DNA from: Paractinoplanes ovalisporus
GTDB lineage: Bacteria; Actinomycetota; Actinomycetes; Mycobacteriales; Micromonosporaceae
Assembly (NCBI RefSeq): GCF_016834655.1
Contig: NZ_JAENHP010000028.1
Coordinates: forward strand, 1 to 64,000
Reading direction: 5' to 3'
Length of the DNA: 64,000 bases
The notes under the pieces were generated by a model. The model did not search any database. It was not told the DNA's origin and saw only the letters and a program-made list of their open reading frames with translations. The first letter of the stretch is position 1, and every line of letters begins with the position of its first letter. Made by a program: the position numbers and the translations under genes. Shown here one piece after another: positions 24,234 to 32,223 of this stretch.

Positions 24234-24266
24234 ATTCCTTGACAGGAATATTCTGCTAGGAGAATA
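24234..24266. promoter_or_regulatory. Promoter with two abutting inverted repeats (ArsR operators)
   Basis: ATTCCT-TGAC-AGGAAT (24234-24249) and TATTCT-GCTAGG-AGAATA (24249-24266) are two perfect 6-bp inverted repeats sharing one base. The first contains TTGACA (24239-24244), a consensus -35 box, and the second covers the place of the -10 box. They sit directly before the ArsR-AHSA1 fusion and in front of the divergent AKR gene. Confidence 0.72.
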
Positions 24267-24275
24267 CTTCGCCAC

Positions 24276-25229
24276 ATGGAAGCTGTCCTGTCAGCTCTCG
24301 CCGACCCCGCGCGGTGGCAACTCGTCGGCCTGCTGGCCGAGCGGCCCCGCCCGGTCGGGGTCCTCGCCCGGCTCGCCGGTGCGCGCCAGCCGCAGACCAC
24401 CAAACATCTGCAGACCCTGGAACGCGCCGGCGTCGTCGCCTCCGAGCGCACCGGTCAACGACGGATCTACGCGTTGCGGCCCGGCATGCTGCGCGACCTC
24501 GCGGCCGAGCTCATCCGGCTCGCCGACGAGGCGGAACGAACCAATCAGCCGTACGCGCAACACGGTTTGACCCTCGACGCCGAGCGCCGCGCCGCGAGCG
24601 GGTCCGGGTGGGCCGACGGCCGGTCGTTCGACTTCTCCCGTACGCTGCCCGCCGCGCCCGAGACCGTGTGGCGTCACCTGACCGAGGCGTCGTTGCTGGC
24701 CGCATGGTGGACGCCCGACGATCTGCGCACCTCCGAGCTGGTGTTCGAGGCGCAGCCGGGCGGCCGGATCGTCCAGGAGTACCGCGACGCCGAGGACGTC
24801 GACGACACCGACCAGGTCGCCGGCCGGGCCGAGGGCGTGGTCGACGAGGTGGATGCCCACGAACGTCTCGCCTACCTGCTCTCCCCGCTGCTCCCCGGCG
24901 GCGGCCTCGCCTTCACCTCGCACGTGACCCTCGTGCTGCGCCCGGCCGGGGCCGGCACCGAGCTCGAGGTGACCTACCGCGTCACCGACAGCGCGGTCGA
25001 CGCCGCCGACTTCATCGCGGGCATCGAGCTCGGCTTCGGCCAGAGCCTCGACAAGCTGGCCACCACGCTGCAGACACCCGACTCCGCACCTCGGCCGACA
25101 GCCTCCGCGCCCCGGCCGACATCCAACTCCGCACCCGTGCCGACATCCGACTCCGCACCCCGGCCGGCAACCGACTCCGCACCCCCGCCGGCAACCGACT
25201 CCGCACCGCGAACATCCGAAGGAGCCTGA
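24276..25229 (+). CDS. ArsR-AHSA1 (SRPBCC) fusion regulator with repeat tail
   Basis: A natural fusion of 317 residues: an ArsR winged helix (MEAVLSALADPARWQLVGLL, then ARQPQTTKHLQTLERAGVV) joined to an AHSA1-type SRPBCC domain from about residue 112 (FSRTLPAAPETVWRHLTEAS, then LLAAWWTPDDL). This presumably lets ligand binding by the SRPBCC pocket act on DNA binding. After LGFGQSLDKLATTLQTP the last ~50 residues are Thr/Asp/Ser/Ala/Pro repeats from a 24-bp tandem unit. A coupled DHFR-like reductase follows 1 nt later; the promoter at 24234-24266 suggests autoregulation. Confidence 0.9.
   Translation: MEAVLSALADPARWQLVGLLAERPRPVGVLARLAGARQPQTTKHLQTLERAGVVASERTGQRRIYALRPGMLRDLAAELIRLADEAERTNQPYAQHGLTLDAERRAASGSGWADGRSFDFSRTLPAAPETVWRHLTEASLLAAWWTPDDLRTSELVFEAQPGGRIVQEYRDAEDVDDTDQVAGRAEGVVDEVDAHERLAYLLSPLLPGGGLAFTSHVTLVLRPAGAGTELEVTYRVTDSAVDAADFIAGIELGFGQSLDKLATTLQTPDSAPRPTASAPRPTSNSAPVPTSDSAPRPATDSAPPPATDSAPRTSEGA
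25075..25222 (+). repeat. In-frame 24-bp repeat at the end of the ArsR-AHSA1 gene
   Basis: About five copies of a 24-bp unit (core CCGACTCCGCACCCC) encode TDSAPRPA-type octapeptides forming a proline-rich tail. The first copies are diverged and the last two nearly identical, suggesting growth toward the 3' end. Confidence 0.9.
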
Positions 25230-25230
25230 C

Positions 25231-25815
25231 ATGCGCCGAGTAGTCACCAACATGAGCCTGTCCCTCGACGGCTGCTACGCCTCCCCCGCCGGCCCGCAGG
25301 ACATGGGCTGGGTGATGCCGTACGCGGTCAGCGACGTCGCCCGGGCGCACCTGACCAGCCTGTGGGAGCCCGCCACCACGGCCCTGCTCGGTCGCGTCAA
25401 CGCCGAAGGGTTCCTGGGCTTCTGGCCCACGATCATCGGAGCCGAGGGTGTCGATCCGCGCGACGAGGCGTACGCGAAATGGCTGGTCGAGGCGGACAAG
25501 GTGGTGCTGTCGTCGACGCTGGCGCAGGCGCCCTGGGAGCGCACGACCGTGGTCGACCGACCGGCCGCCGAGGTGGTGACCGACCTGCGGAAGACCGGTG
25601 ACGGCGACATCGTCGTGTTCTCGAGCGCGAGCGTGATCAAGGCGCTGCTCGCCGCGGACAAGGTCGACCGGCTCGCCCTGATGGTGTTCCCGGTGTTCCT
25701 GGGCGACGGCCCGCGCCTGTTCGACGGCGACCGGCCCGGCGTGAAGTGGAACCTGGTCAGCCAGACCGCCGGCGAGCACGGCGAACTCGCGCTCGTCTAC
25801 GACCGGGCCCGCTGA
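25231..25815 (+). CDS. Dihydrofolate reductase/RibD C-terminal family protein
   Basis: A 194-residue reductase-fold protein. The signature opening is RRVVTNMSLSLDGCYASPAG, with LLGRVNAEGFLGFWP, VVLSSTLAQAPWERTTVV and the C-terminal VFPVFLGDGPRLF typical of YyaP/RibD-C proteins. Most members have no proven substrate. It starts 1 nt after the ArsR-AHSA1 fusion, with GAAGGAGCC inside that gene's end, so it is translationally coupled. DHFR-like proteins often accompany SRPBCC regulators. Confidence 0.88.
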   Translation: MRRVVTNMSLSLDGCYASPAGPQDMGWVMPYAVSDVARAHLTSLWEPATTALLGRVNAEGFLGFWPTIIGAEGVDPRDEAYAKWLVEADKVVLSSTLAQAPWERTTVVDRPAAEVVTDLRKTGDGDIVVFSSASVIKALLAADKVDRLALMVFPVFLGDGPRLFDGDRPGVKWNLVSQTAGEHGELALVYDRAR

Positions 25816-25855
25816 CCCGAAGAGGCCGCCGACGTTGGCGGGACGAGCGCCGCGG

Positions 25856-26689
25856 CTATGACGCGTTTCTGCGCGACGCAGCCGCCGGGGTGATGATCTC
25901 GACCCCGGCCTCGGTCAGGGCGTCACGGATGTCCGGCGGCGGCATAGTGTCGGTCACCAGGTAGTCGGCCGCCGACAGCTCGCTGACCTGGGCGAACAGA
26001 CGCCGGCCGAACTTGGACGAGTCGGCGAGTATGGCGACCCGGGCCGCCCGCGAGATCATCTCCTGCATCATGGCCGCCTCGGCCAGGTTGCTCGTGGTGT
26101 AGCCGGCGTCGGCCGAGACCGCGCCGACGCCGATCAGGGCCAGGTCGCAGCTGATGTCGAGCTCGGCCCCGCCGTTGGCCCGGAAACTGACCGGCCCTAT
26201 CGTCGCCAGCGTCAGCGCGCGCACGGCACCGCCGAAGACGTAGATGTCGCGGATCGCGCTCGACGGCAGCGCGGCCGGCACCAGCAGGTTGTTCGTGGCC
26301 ACGGTGAGCTCGCGATGCTGGCTGAGGCCGCGGGCCAGGGCCAGCGTCGTCGTGCCGCCGTTGATCATGATGGTGGAGCCGTCTTCGACCAGGGCCGCCG
26401 CCAGCTCCGCGATCTGTTCCTTCTCCTGTTCCTGGATGCTGAGGCGCTGGTCGACGGCGCGATCGGTGCGCGCCAGCGTGGAGCGGCTCACCGCACCGCC
26501 GTACGTGCGAACCAGAACCCCGTCGGCACTGAGCTGATCGAGATCGCGCCGCACGGTGTCGATCGAGACGCCGAACCGCTCGGCCAGCGCACTGACCGTG
26601 ACCTGCCCGGTCTCCGCCACATAGGCGGCCAGCTGGGCCTTGCGTCCGGCCGGCAGATGCCGTTGCCGCTCGTCCTTATCGACGCTCAC
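25856..26689 (-). CDS. DeoR/GlpR-family sugar-operon repressor
   Basis: A repressor of about 277 residues. The DeoR HTH is GQVTVSALAERFGVSIDTVRRDLDQL (about residues 28-53, pieces joined), followed by the wing (LVRTYGGAV). The effector domain carries IMINGGTTTLALARGL, a sugar-phosphate-binding ISOCOT-type motif, and LALIGVGAV. GTG at 26689 has GGGGGAGC upstream. It is divergent from the 27-33 kb operon and probably represses it until a phosphorylated sugar intermediate accumulates. Confidence 0.9.
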   Translation of the reverse strand: MSVDKDERQRHLPAGRKAQLAAYVAETGQVTVSALAERFGVSIDTVRRDLDQLSADGVLVRTYGGAVSRSTLARTDRAVDQRLSIQEQEKEQIAELAAALVEDGSTIMINGGTTTLALARGLSQHRELTVATNNLLVPAALPSSAIRDIYVFGGAVRALTLATIGPVSFRANGGAELDISCDLALIGVGAVSADAGYTTSNLAEAAMMQEMISRAARVAILADSSKFGRRLFAQVSELSAADYLVTDTMPPPDIRDALTEAGVEIITPAAASRRNAS

Positions 26690-26977
26690 CGCTCCCCCTC
26701 GGTTTTGTGCGGCAGTATGCCACAACCTTGCGTTAACAACCCGCACCGCCGCGAAGAGCAGCGAAGAGCCGCAGAGTCACGCAACTAGGCCGCACATACT
26801 GCACGACCAGGGCAACGCTGCGCAATAGCCCGAGCGGCCCCGCCCCGAACCTTGCCGCATCCTGCAAGACTTCGCAGGATTCTGCGGTTCTTGGCCTTGT
26901 TAACCGCCGTAACACGTTGCTAACGTGACGCTCACCTCGCAGAGAACAGAAGGACTTCCCTATAGAAGGAGCACGAC
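26690..26977. promoter_or_regulatory. Divergent promoter region with two palindromes
   Basis: This 288-bp gap between deoR and the sugar operon holds CACGTT-GCT-AACGTG (26913-26927, perfect 6-bp arms). It also holds ATCCTGC-AAGACTTC-GCAGGAT (26859-26880, 7-bp arms). Several GTTAAC/TTAAC words occur. The first palindrome lies about 50 bp before the SBP start, close to a likely promoter. Which one DeoR binds cannot be decided by eye. A ribosome-binding site (AGAAGGAGC) precedes 26978. Confidence 0.6.
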
Positions 26978-28267
26978 ATGGCCATTCGGAAGGCGTCTCG
27001 GACGCGACTGATAGGGGCCCTCACGGCCGCCACGGTCGCGCTCGCACTCGGTGCCTGCGGTGGTGGCGATTCGGATGACGTCGCGGCGGACGGTTCCGTG
27101 ACGCTCGAGTTCGCACAGTGGTGGGCGCCGGAGCTTCCGGCCGGATCGTTCGACAAGATCATCAACGAGTTCCAGACGGCGAACCCGAACATCAAGGTCA
27201 AACTGCTGAGCGGCCCGTACGCCTCGACCAAGCAGCAGCTGGTCACCGGCGCGGCCTCGAAGACGCTGCCGGACGTGGTCGGTCTCGACGGCGCATGGGT
27301 CAACGACTTCGCCAAGCAGGGCGCGATCGCCGACCTGACCGAGCTGATGGGCGACGCCAACTACGACTCGAGCCAGCTGGCCAGCCAGATCCAGCTCGAG
27401 GGCAAGACGTACATGATCCCGGTGGTCAACTTCGTCTACCCGCTCTTCGTCAACCAGGACCTGCTGACCAAGGCCGGCGTCGACAAGGTGCCGAGCACGC
27501 GCACCGAGTTCTCCGACGCGGCCAAGAAGATCACCGCGACCGGCGGCAACGTCAAGGGCTGGGCGCTCCCGCTCGACACCGCCGTTCCCAACGGCATCCA
27601 GAACGACGTCATGTCGTGGCTGTGGGCCTCGGGCGGCAGCATGCTGGCCGACGGCAAGCCGGCCCTGACCACCCCGCAGGTCAAGAGCGTCGTCGAGTAC
27701 GTCAAGAGCCTCAACGACGCCGGAGTGATCGCCGAGGGCTCCCTCACCATGAAGGAGCAGGACAAGGTCGAGAAGTTCACGACCGGCCAGGTCGGCATGA
27801 TGATCGACTCGCTCGCGCACATCAACCTGGTCAAGGAGAACGCGCCGAACCTCAAGTTCGCGATCGCTCCGGTTCCGGCCGAGGACGGCTTCACCGGCAA
27901 GCGGGGCATCCCGTACGCGTCGTGGGGCATCGGCGTCGCGAACTCCTCCAAGCACAAGGCCGAGGCCTTCAAGCTGGTGCAGTTCCTGATGGACGCCAAG
28001 GCCAACGCCGAGCTGGCCACGCTGGCCAACGGCTTCCCCGGCAACAAGACGGCCAAGCCGGACTTCAGCAAGAGCGACCCGATGTTCGAGGAAGCGTTCA
28101 AGATCTACCAGGAGGGCTTCCCGGCCAACGAGTTCGTCGGCCTGCCCAAGTCGGAGGACCTGATGCGCAGCTTCGACGAGAACCTTCAGCTGGTGCTCAC
28201 CGGCAAGCAGAGCGTCGACGACGCGCTCAGCAAGTCGCAGGACTCCTGGTCCTCGGTAATCGAATAG
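26978..28267 (+). CDS. CUT1 sugar-binding lipoprotein
   Basis: The solute-binding lipoprotein of a carbohydrate ABC importer, 429 residues. Lipobox ALALGAC precedes a GGGDSDD linker. The mature part shows the family-1 sugar-binder pattern: LEFAQWWAPELPAGSFDKII, ANPNIKVKLLSGPYASTKQQ and LPDVVGLDGAWVNDFAKQG. It is the first gene of the operon with two permeases, class II aldolase, ADP-type kinase and PMI-like enzyme. The sugar is not certain; the downstream enzymes imply one feeding into a ketose 1,6-bisphosphate. Confidence 0.9.
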   Translation: MAIRKASRTRLIGALTAATVALALGACGGGDSDDVAADGSVTLEFAQWWAPELPAGSFDKIINEFQTANPNIKVKLLSGPYASTKQQLVTGAASKTLPDVVGLDGAWVNDFAKQGAIADLTELMGDANYDSSQLASQIQLEGKTYMIPVVNFVYPLFVNQDLLTKAGVDKVPSTRTEFSDAAKKITATGGNVKGWALPLDTAVPNGIQNDVMSWLWASGGSMLADGKPALTTPQVKSVVEYVKSLNDAGVIAEGSLTMKEQDKVEKFTTGQVGMMIDSLAHINLVKENAPNLKFAIAPVPAEDGFTGKRGIPYASWGIGVANSSKHKAEAFKLVQFLMDAKANAELATLANGFPGNKTAKPDFSKSDPMFEEAFKIYQEGFPANEFVGLPKSEDLMRSFDENLQLVLTGKQSVDDALSKSQDSWSSVIE

Positions 28268-28321
28268 TCGGCCCGGGCGCCGCGCTCCACCAGGGCGCGG
28301 CGCTCGACCAAGGAGACAGCG

Positions 28322-29257
28322 ATGACTTCCCTGACCGTGGAAAAGCCGCCGCCGGCCGAGCCCGAGGCGCCCACGCGCACCAAGAAATCGGTGGCCCGCC
28401 GGCTCATCCCGTTCGGCTACCTGTCCCCGACCATCGTGTTGATCGTGGTCCTGATGGTGGTCCCCATCATCATGGTGATCAGCTACTCGTTCCGGGACAA
28501 CGTGATCGTCCAGGAGAACTCGGTGTTCGCCGGGTTCGCCAACTACACGGACGTGCTCACCGACCCGGACTTCGTGGCCGCGCTGAAGAACACGTTCATC
28601 TTCATCACGGTCAGCATGGTGGCCCACCTGCTCCTCGGCCTGGGCTTCGCCATGATGCTGAACTCCGGCATGCTGAGCGGTGTCACCAAGGCGATCTTCC
28701 GGGTCGTCTACGTGCTTCCCTGGCTGTTCACGATCGCGGTCATCGCCGTCATCTGGCGGCTGCTGCTCGACCCCTCCGGCGTCATCAACTACGTGCTGCA
28801 GACCCTGGGCATCATCCAGGACGGCGTGAACTGGCTCGGTGACCCCGGCTCGGCGCTCTGGGTCGTGACGTTCGTGAACATCTGGTCGGGCTATCCGTTC
28901 TTCATGATCAGTTTGCTGGCCGGCCTGCAGGGCATCCCCGGCGAGCTGTACGAGGCGGCTTCCGTGGACGGGGCGAACCCGTGGCAGAAGTTCTGGAACG
29001 TGACGATCCCGCAGCTGCGCCCGGTGATCATCAGCATGGCCGTACTCGACCTGATCTGGACGTCCCAGCAGTTCGCGCTGATCTGGATGATGACCGGCGG
29101 CGGGCCTCTGAACTCGACCGAGATGCTCAGCACCTTCACCTACAAGCTGGCTTTCAGCGAGTACGAGTTCGCCACCGCTTCCGCCAGCGCCGTGATCGTC
29201 CTGCTGCTGACGATGATCCTGGCCTTCTTCTACGTCCGTCAGCAAAGGGAGCGGTGA
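28322..29257 (+). CDS. CUT1 sugar permease (MalF/UgpA-like)
   Basis: A 311-residue inner-membrane permease with six hydrophobic segments after a charged leader. The EAA loop is visible as YEAASVDGANPWQKFWNVTIPQLRP. It pairs with the next permease, whose ATG overlaps its stop as TGATG. No ATPase is encoded in the operon; in actinobacteria such CUT1 systems are energised by a shared MsiK-type ATPase encoded elsewhere. Confidence 0.92.
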   Translation: MTSLTVEKPPPAEPEAPTRTKKSVARRLIPFGYLSPTIVLIVVLMVVPIIMVISYSFRDNVIVQENSVFAGFANYTDVLTDPDFVAALKNTFIFITVSMVAHLLLGLGFAMMLNSGMLSGVTKAIFRVVYVLPWLFTIAVIAVIWRLLLDPSGVINYVLQTLGIIQDGVNWLGDPGSALWVVTFVNIWSGYPFFMISLLAGLQGIPGELYEAASVDGANPWQKFWNVTIPQLRPVIISMAVLDLIWTSQQFALIWMMTGGGPLNSTEMLSTFTYKLAFSEYEFATASASAVIVLLLTMILAFFYVRQQRER

Positions 29258-30108
29258 TGACGACAGCGACTCTCAAGGGGCCGCGGCGCACCCTCGCGAA
29301 GGCCGGCCTGATCGTCGGACTGACCCTCGGTGGCCTGTTCGCCGGCCTGCCGGTGCTGTGGATGCTCTCCACCTCGTTCAAGGCCAACGGCGAGGTGTTC
29401 CAGAACCCGCCGAAGCTGATCACGGAGAGCTTCTCGTTCGACGCCTACACCGAGATCCTCGGCAACGGCGCTCAGCTGCGGTTCTTCCTCAACAGCTACA
29501 TCGTCGCGATCGCCGTCACGGTGCTGACGCTGCTCGTGGCGGTCCTGGCCTCGTACGCGTTCAGCCGCTTCACGTTCCCGTTCTCCAAGACGATCAACGC
29601 GGTGATCGTCAGCGTCCAGGCCGTCCCGCCGATCACGCTGGTCATTCCGTACTTCGGGCTCGTCGTCGCGCTCGGTCTCTACAACACCTATCCGGGTCTG
29701 ATCCTCACCCACATGGTGTTCACCCTGCCCTACGCGATCATCATGATGACCGCCTACTTCAACACGCTCCCGAAAGAGCTGGACGAATCCGTCAAGGTCG
29801 ACGGAGGCAACAGCTGGACCGCTCTGTGGCGCATCCTCGTGCCGATCTCGGTCCCGGGTCTCATCGCCGTCGGCGTCTACACGTTCATGATCTCGTGGAA
29901 CGAGTACCTGTTCGCGCTCGCGCTGACTCGCACCGACGACATGCGCACGGTCCCGATCGGCATCCAGCTGCTCATGGGCCAGCACTCGTACGAGTGGAAC
30001 CAGATGATGGCGATGAGCATCCTCGGCTCCATCCCCGTTCTCGTCCTCTTCCTGATTTTCCAGCGGCGGTTCATCGGGGGACTCACCTCCGGCGCCGTCA
30101 AAGCCTGA
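29257..30108 (+). CDS. CUT1 sugar permease (MalG/UgpE-like)
   Basis: The second permease, 283 residues, six transmembrane segments. The EAA loop reads DESVKVDGGNSWTALWRILVPISVPG; SWNEYLFALALT is typical of MalG-type proteins near the end. Start and stop overlap with the upstream gene indicate coupled translation. A 44-nt gap with AAAAGGAGAAAC leads to the aldolase gene. Confidence 0.92.
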   Translation: MTTATLKGPRRTLAKAGLIVGLTLGGLFAGLPVLWMLSTSFKANGEVFQNPPKLITESFSFDAYTEILGNGAQLRFFLNSYIVAIAVTVLTLLVAVLASYAFSRFTFPFSKTINAVIVSVQAVPPITLVIPYFGLVVALGLYNTYPGLILTHMVFTLPYAIIMMTAYFNTLPKELDESVKVDGGNSWTALWRILVPISVPGLIAVGVYTFMISWNEYLFALALTRTDDMRTVPIGIQLLMGQHSYEWNQMMAMSILGSIPVLVLFLIFQRRFIGGLTSGAVKA

Positions 30109-30152
30109 CCCCCCGCTTTTCGTTCGGGAATCCCAAAAGGAGAAACAAGCAC

Positions 30153-31016
30153 ATGCTCACGACCGGCAAGGCGATCCTCGACGTCGCTAACGAGCACAAC
30201 TTCGCCGTGCCCGCCTTCAACATCAGCGACTGGGCGATGTTCAAGGGCATCGTGGAGATCAGCGAGGAGACGAACGCCCCCCTCATCGTGGCGATCCACC
30301 CGGACGAGGTGGCGCACATCGGCCGCGACATGATCGCCGGCATCATCGAGCGCTCGCACCGTTCGAGCGTGCCGATCGCGATCCACTGGGACCACGGCGG
30401 CACCTACGAGCAGGTTCTCCAGGCGGTCCAGTACGGCTTCACGTCCGTCATGATCGACGCCTCGATGAAGCCGTTCGACGACAACCTGGCCATCACCAAG
30501 AAGGTCGTGGACTCGGCGCACGTGCTGGGCGTCTCGGTCGAGGGCGAGCTGGGCACGATCGGCGGCAACGACACGTACGCCGAGGGCGGCTCCGACACCA
30601 TCATCTACACCGACCCGGACGACGCGGTCACCTACGTCAAGCAGACCGGTGTGGACAGCCTGGCCATCGCGATCGGCACGTTCCACGGCTTCTACCCGGC
30701 GCACCTCAAGCCGGAGCTCAAGCTCGACCTGCTCAAGGAGATCAAGGGCCGGGTCGGCATCCCGCTGGTGCTGCACGGCGGCTCGGGCAACCCGGACGAC
30801 GAGATCCGTGAGGCCGCGCGCATCGGCATCAACAAGATCAACATCTCGACCGACATCAAGGTGGCCTACCACAACAAGATGCGTGAGGTTCTGGGCAACG
30901 ACCCCAAGACCCGCGAGCCCAACGCCATCCAGCCCGCCTGCATCGCGGCCATGAACGAGGTCGCCGCCCAGAAGATCGAGCTGTTCGGCGCCGCCGGCAA
31001 GGCCTCGCTGTACTGA
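30153..31016 (+). CDS. Class II ketose-bisphosphate aldolase (FbaA/KbaY/GatY family)
   Basis: A zinc-dependent aldolase of 287 residues. Metal and substrate motifs are AIHWDHGG (zinc His with the catalytic-region Asp), EGELGTIGG, IGTFHGFYP (zinc His), LHGGSG (zinc His and phosphate loop) and INISTDIK. It would split fructose-, tagatose- or a related ketose-1,6-bisphosphate into dihydroxyacetone phosphate and an aldehyde phosphate. Length and motifs do not separate FbaA from KbaY. Its place between a sugar importer and a kinase points to a dedicated catabolic role rather than housekeeping glycolysis. Confidence 0.92.
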   Translation: MLTTGKAILDVANEHNFAVPAFNISDWAMFKGIVEISEETNAPLIVAIHPDEVAHIGRDMIAGIIERSHRSSVPIAIHWDHGGTYEQVLQAVQYGFTSVMIDASMKPFDDNLAITKKVVDSAHVLGVSVEGELGTIGGNDTYAEGGSDTIIYTDPDDAVTYVKQTGVDSLAIAIGTFHGFYPAHLKPELKLDLLKEIKGRVGIPLVLHGGSGNPDDEIREAARIGINKINISTDIKVAYHNKMREVLGNDPKTREPNAIQPACIAAMNEVAAQKIELFGAAGKASLY

Positions 31017-31017
31017 C

Positions 31018-32223
31018 ATGAGCGACGCGTCCCGTGTAGTCCTGGGCCTCGGCGGTTGTGTCGACTACGAGTTGAAGCTCACCGCCGATGTCCTGGAACA
31101 GCTGATTACCTCGTACGGCATCCGCGCCGCGGAGCTGACATCACCGCCGGCCGTGGTGAGCAGCGAACGGGACCTGGTCGTGTCGATCCTGGGATACGTG
31201 GCCCGGGGCGGGGGCGGCGAGCACTTCGTCGCCTCGGCCCCGGCGCTGTCCACCTTCGCCGACCGCTTTGCCCACCGTACGACCCTGGGCGGCACCTCGG
31301 TGCGGGCCGGGCTCCTGCTCGACCGGCTCGGCATCCCGTCCGCCCTGCACCTGGTCACCGTCAACGACGACTTCCGCCGTCTGCTGCCGGCCGGCGGCGA
31401 GTGGTTCAACTCGGGCACCGAGGACACGTTCTTCCCGCACCTGATCGTGCAGTTCGACCAGGGCCTGCACGTGCGGGCGGGCGACCTCGACCTCACCTCG
31501 CCGTTCCCGAACCGCCTGATCTACGTCAACGACCCGGCCAACGAGATCATGCTGCTCACCGACGACCTGGGGTCGCGGCTCAGCCGGGCCTCGGTCTTCC
31601 TGATCTCCGGCTTCAACGCGATGCGCGACGAGACTCTGCTCGACTCGCGGCTGGCCGCGCTGCGCGAGCACATGAGGCAGCTGCCGGCCGACGCGGTCAC
31701 CTACTTCGAGGACGCGGCCTACCACGAGCCCGCGTTCAGCGCGCGGGTCCGCGCGGCGCTGCTCGACCGCATCGACGTCTACGGCCTGAACGAGGACGAG
31801 CTGCAGACCTACCTCGGCCGTACGGTGGATCTGTTGTCACCGGCCGAGGTCGCGGACGCCCTGGCTGCGTTGTCGAAGCTCATCCCGGCCCCGATCCTGG
31901 TGCTGCACACCAAATACTGGGCCCTCGCCTACGGCGCCGACGCCGCCTCCTACACGGACGCGGTCGACGCCGGCATCGTCATGGCCGCGACCCGCTATGT
32001 GCACGGCGACGACATGACCCGCGCCGACGGCGAGGAGCTGCGGACCCGCCGGCGCCGCGCCGAGTCGGTGGTGTTCGCGACCGCCCTCGCCGACCGGCTG
32101 GGCGAGGTGGTCAGCTGCCGGCCGGCCTTCCAGCTCGACGTCGCGAACCCGACGACGGTCGGCCTGGGCGACACTTTTGTTGGCGGCTTTCTCTCCGCGA
32201 TCGCCGGAAAGGCACACCGATGA
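31018..32223 (+). CDS. ADP-dependent phosphofructokinase/glucokinase-family sugar kinase
   Basis: A ribokinase-fold kinase of 401 residues that fits the ADP_PFK_GK family better than PfkB. It has TLGGTSVRAGLLLDRLGIPS, NRLIYVNDPANEIMLLTDD, FLISGFNAM, YFEDAAYHEPAFS and DRIDVYGLNEDELQTYLG, and ends with the catalytic-loop motif NPTTVGLGDTFVGGF (Asp of GLGD as base). The archetypes, in archaea, use ADP to phosphorylate glucose or fructose-6-phosphate; ADP use here is inferred from family only. It starts 1 nt after the aldolase and overlaps the PMI gene by ATGA. Likely role: making the bisphosphate consumed by the aldolase. Confidence 0.82.
   Translation: MSDASRVVLGLGGCVDYELKLTADVLEQLITSYGIRAAELTSPPAVVSSERDLVVSILGYVARGGGGEHFVASAPALSTFADRFAHRTTLGGTSVRAGLLLDRLGIPSALHLVTVNDDFRRLLPAGGEWFNSGTEDTFFPHLIVQFDQGLHVRAGDLDLTSPFPNRLIYVNDPANEIMLLTDDLGSRLSRASVFLISGFNAMRDETLLDSRLAALREHMRQLPADAVTYFEDAAYHEPAFSARVRAALLDRIDVYGLNEDELQTYLGRTVDLLSPAEVADALAALSKLIPAPILVLHTKYWALAYGADAASYTDAVDAGIVMAATRYVHGDDMTRADGEELRTRRRRAESVVFATALADRLGEVVSCRPAFQLDVANPTTVGLGDTFVGGFLSAIAGKAHR

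Noticed and set aside
29877..31019. 380-codon minus-strand frame opposite the aldolase
   Set aside because: Antisense shadow of a clear class II aldolase; composition is Val/Asp/Arg/Gly-rich without motifs.
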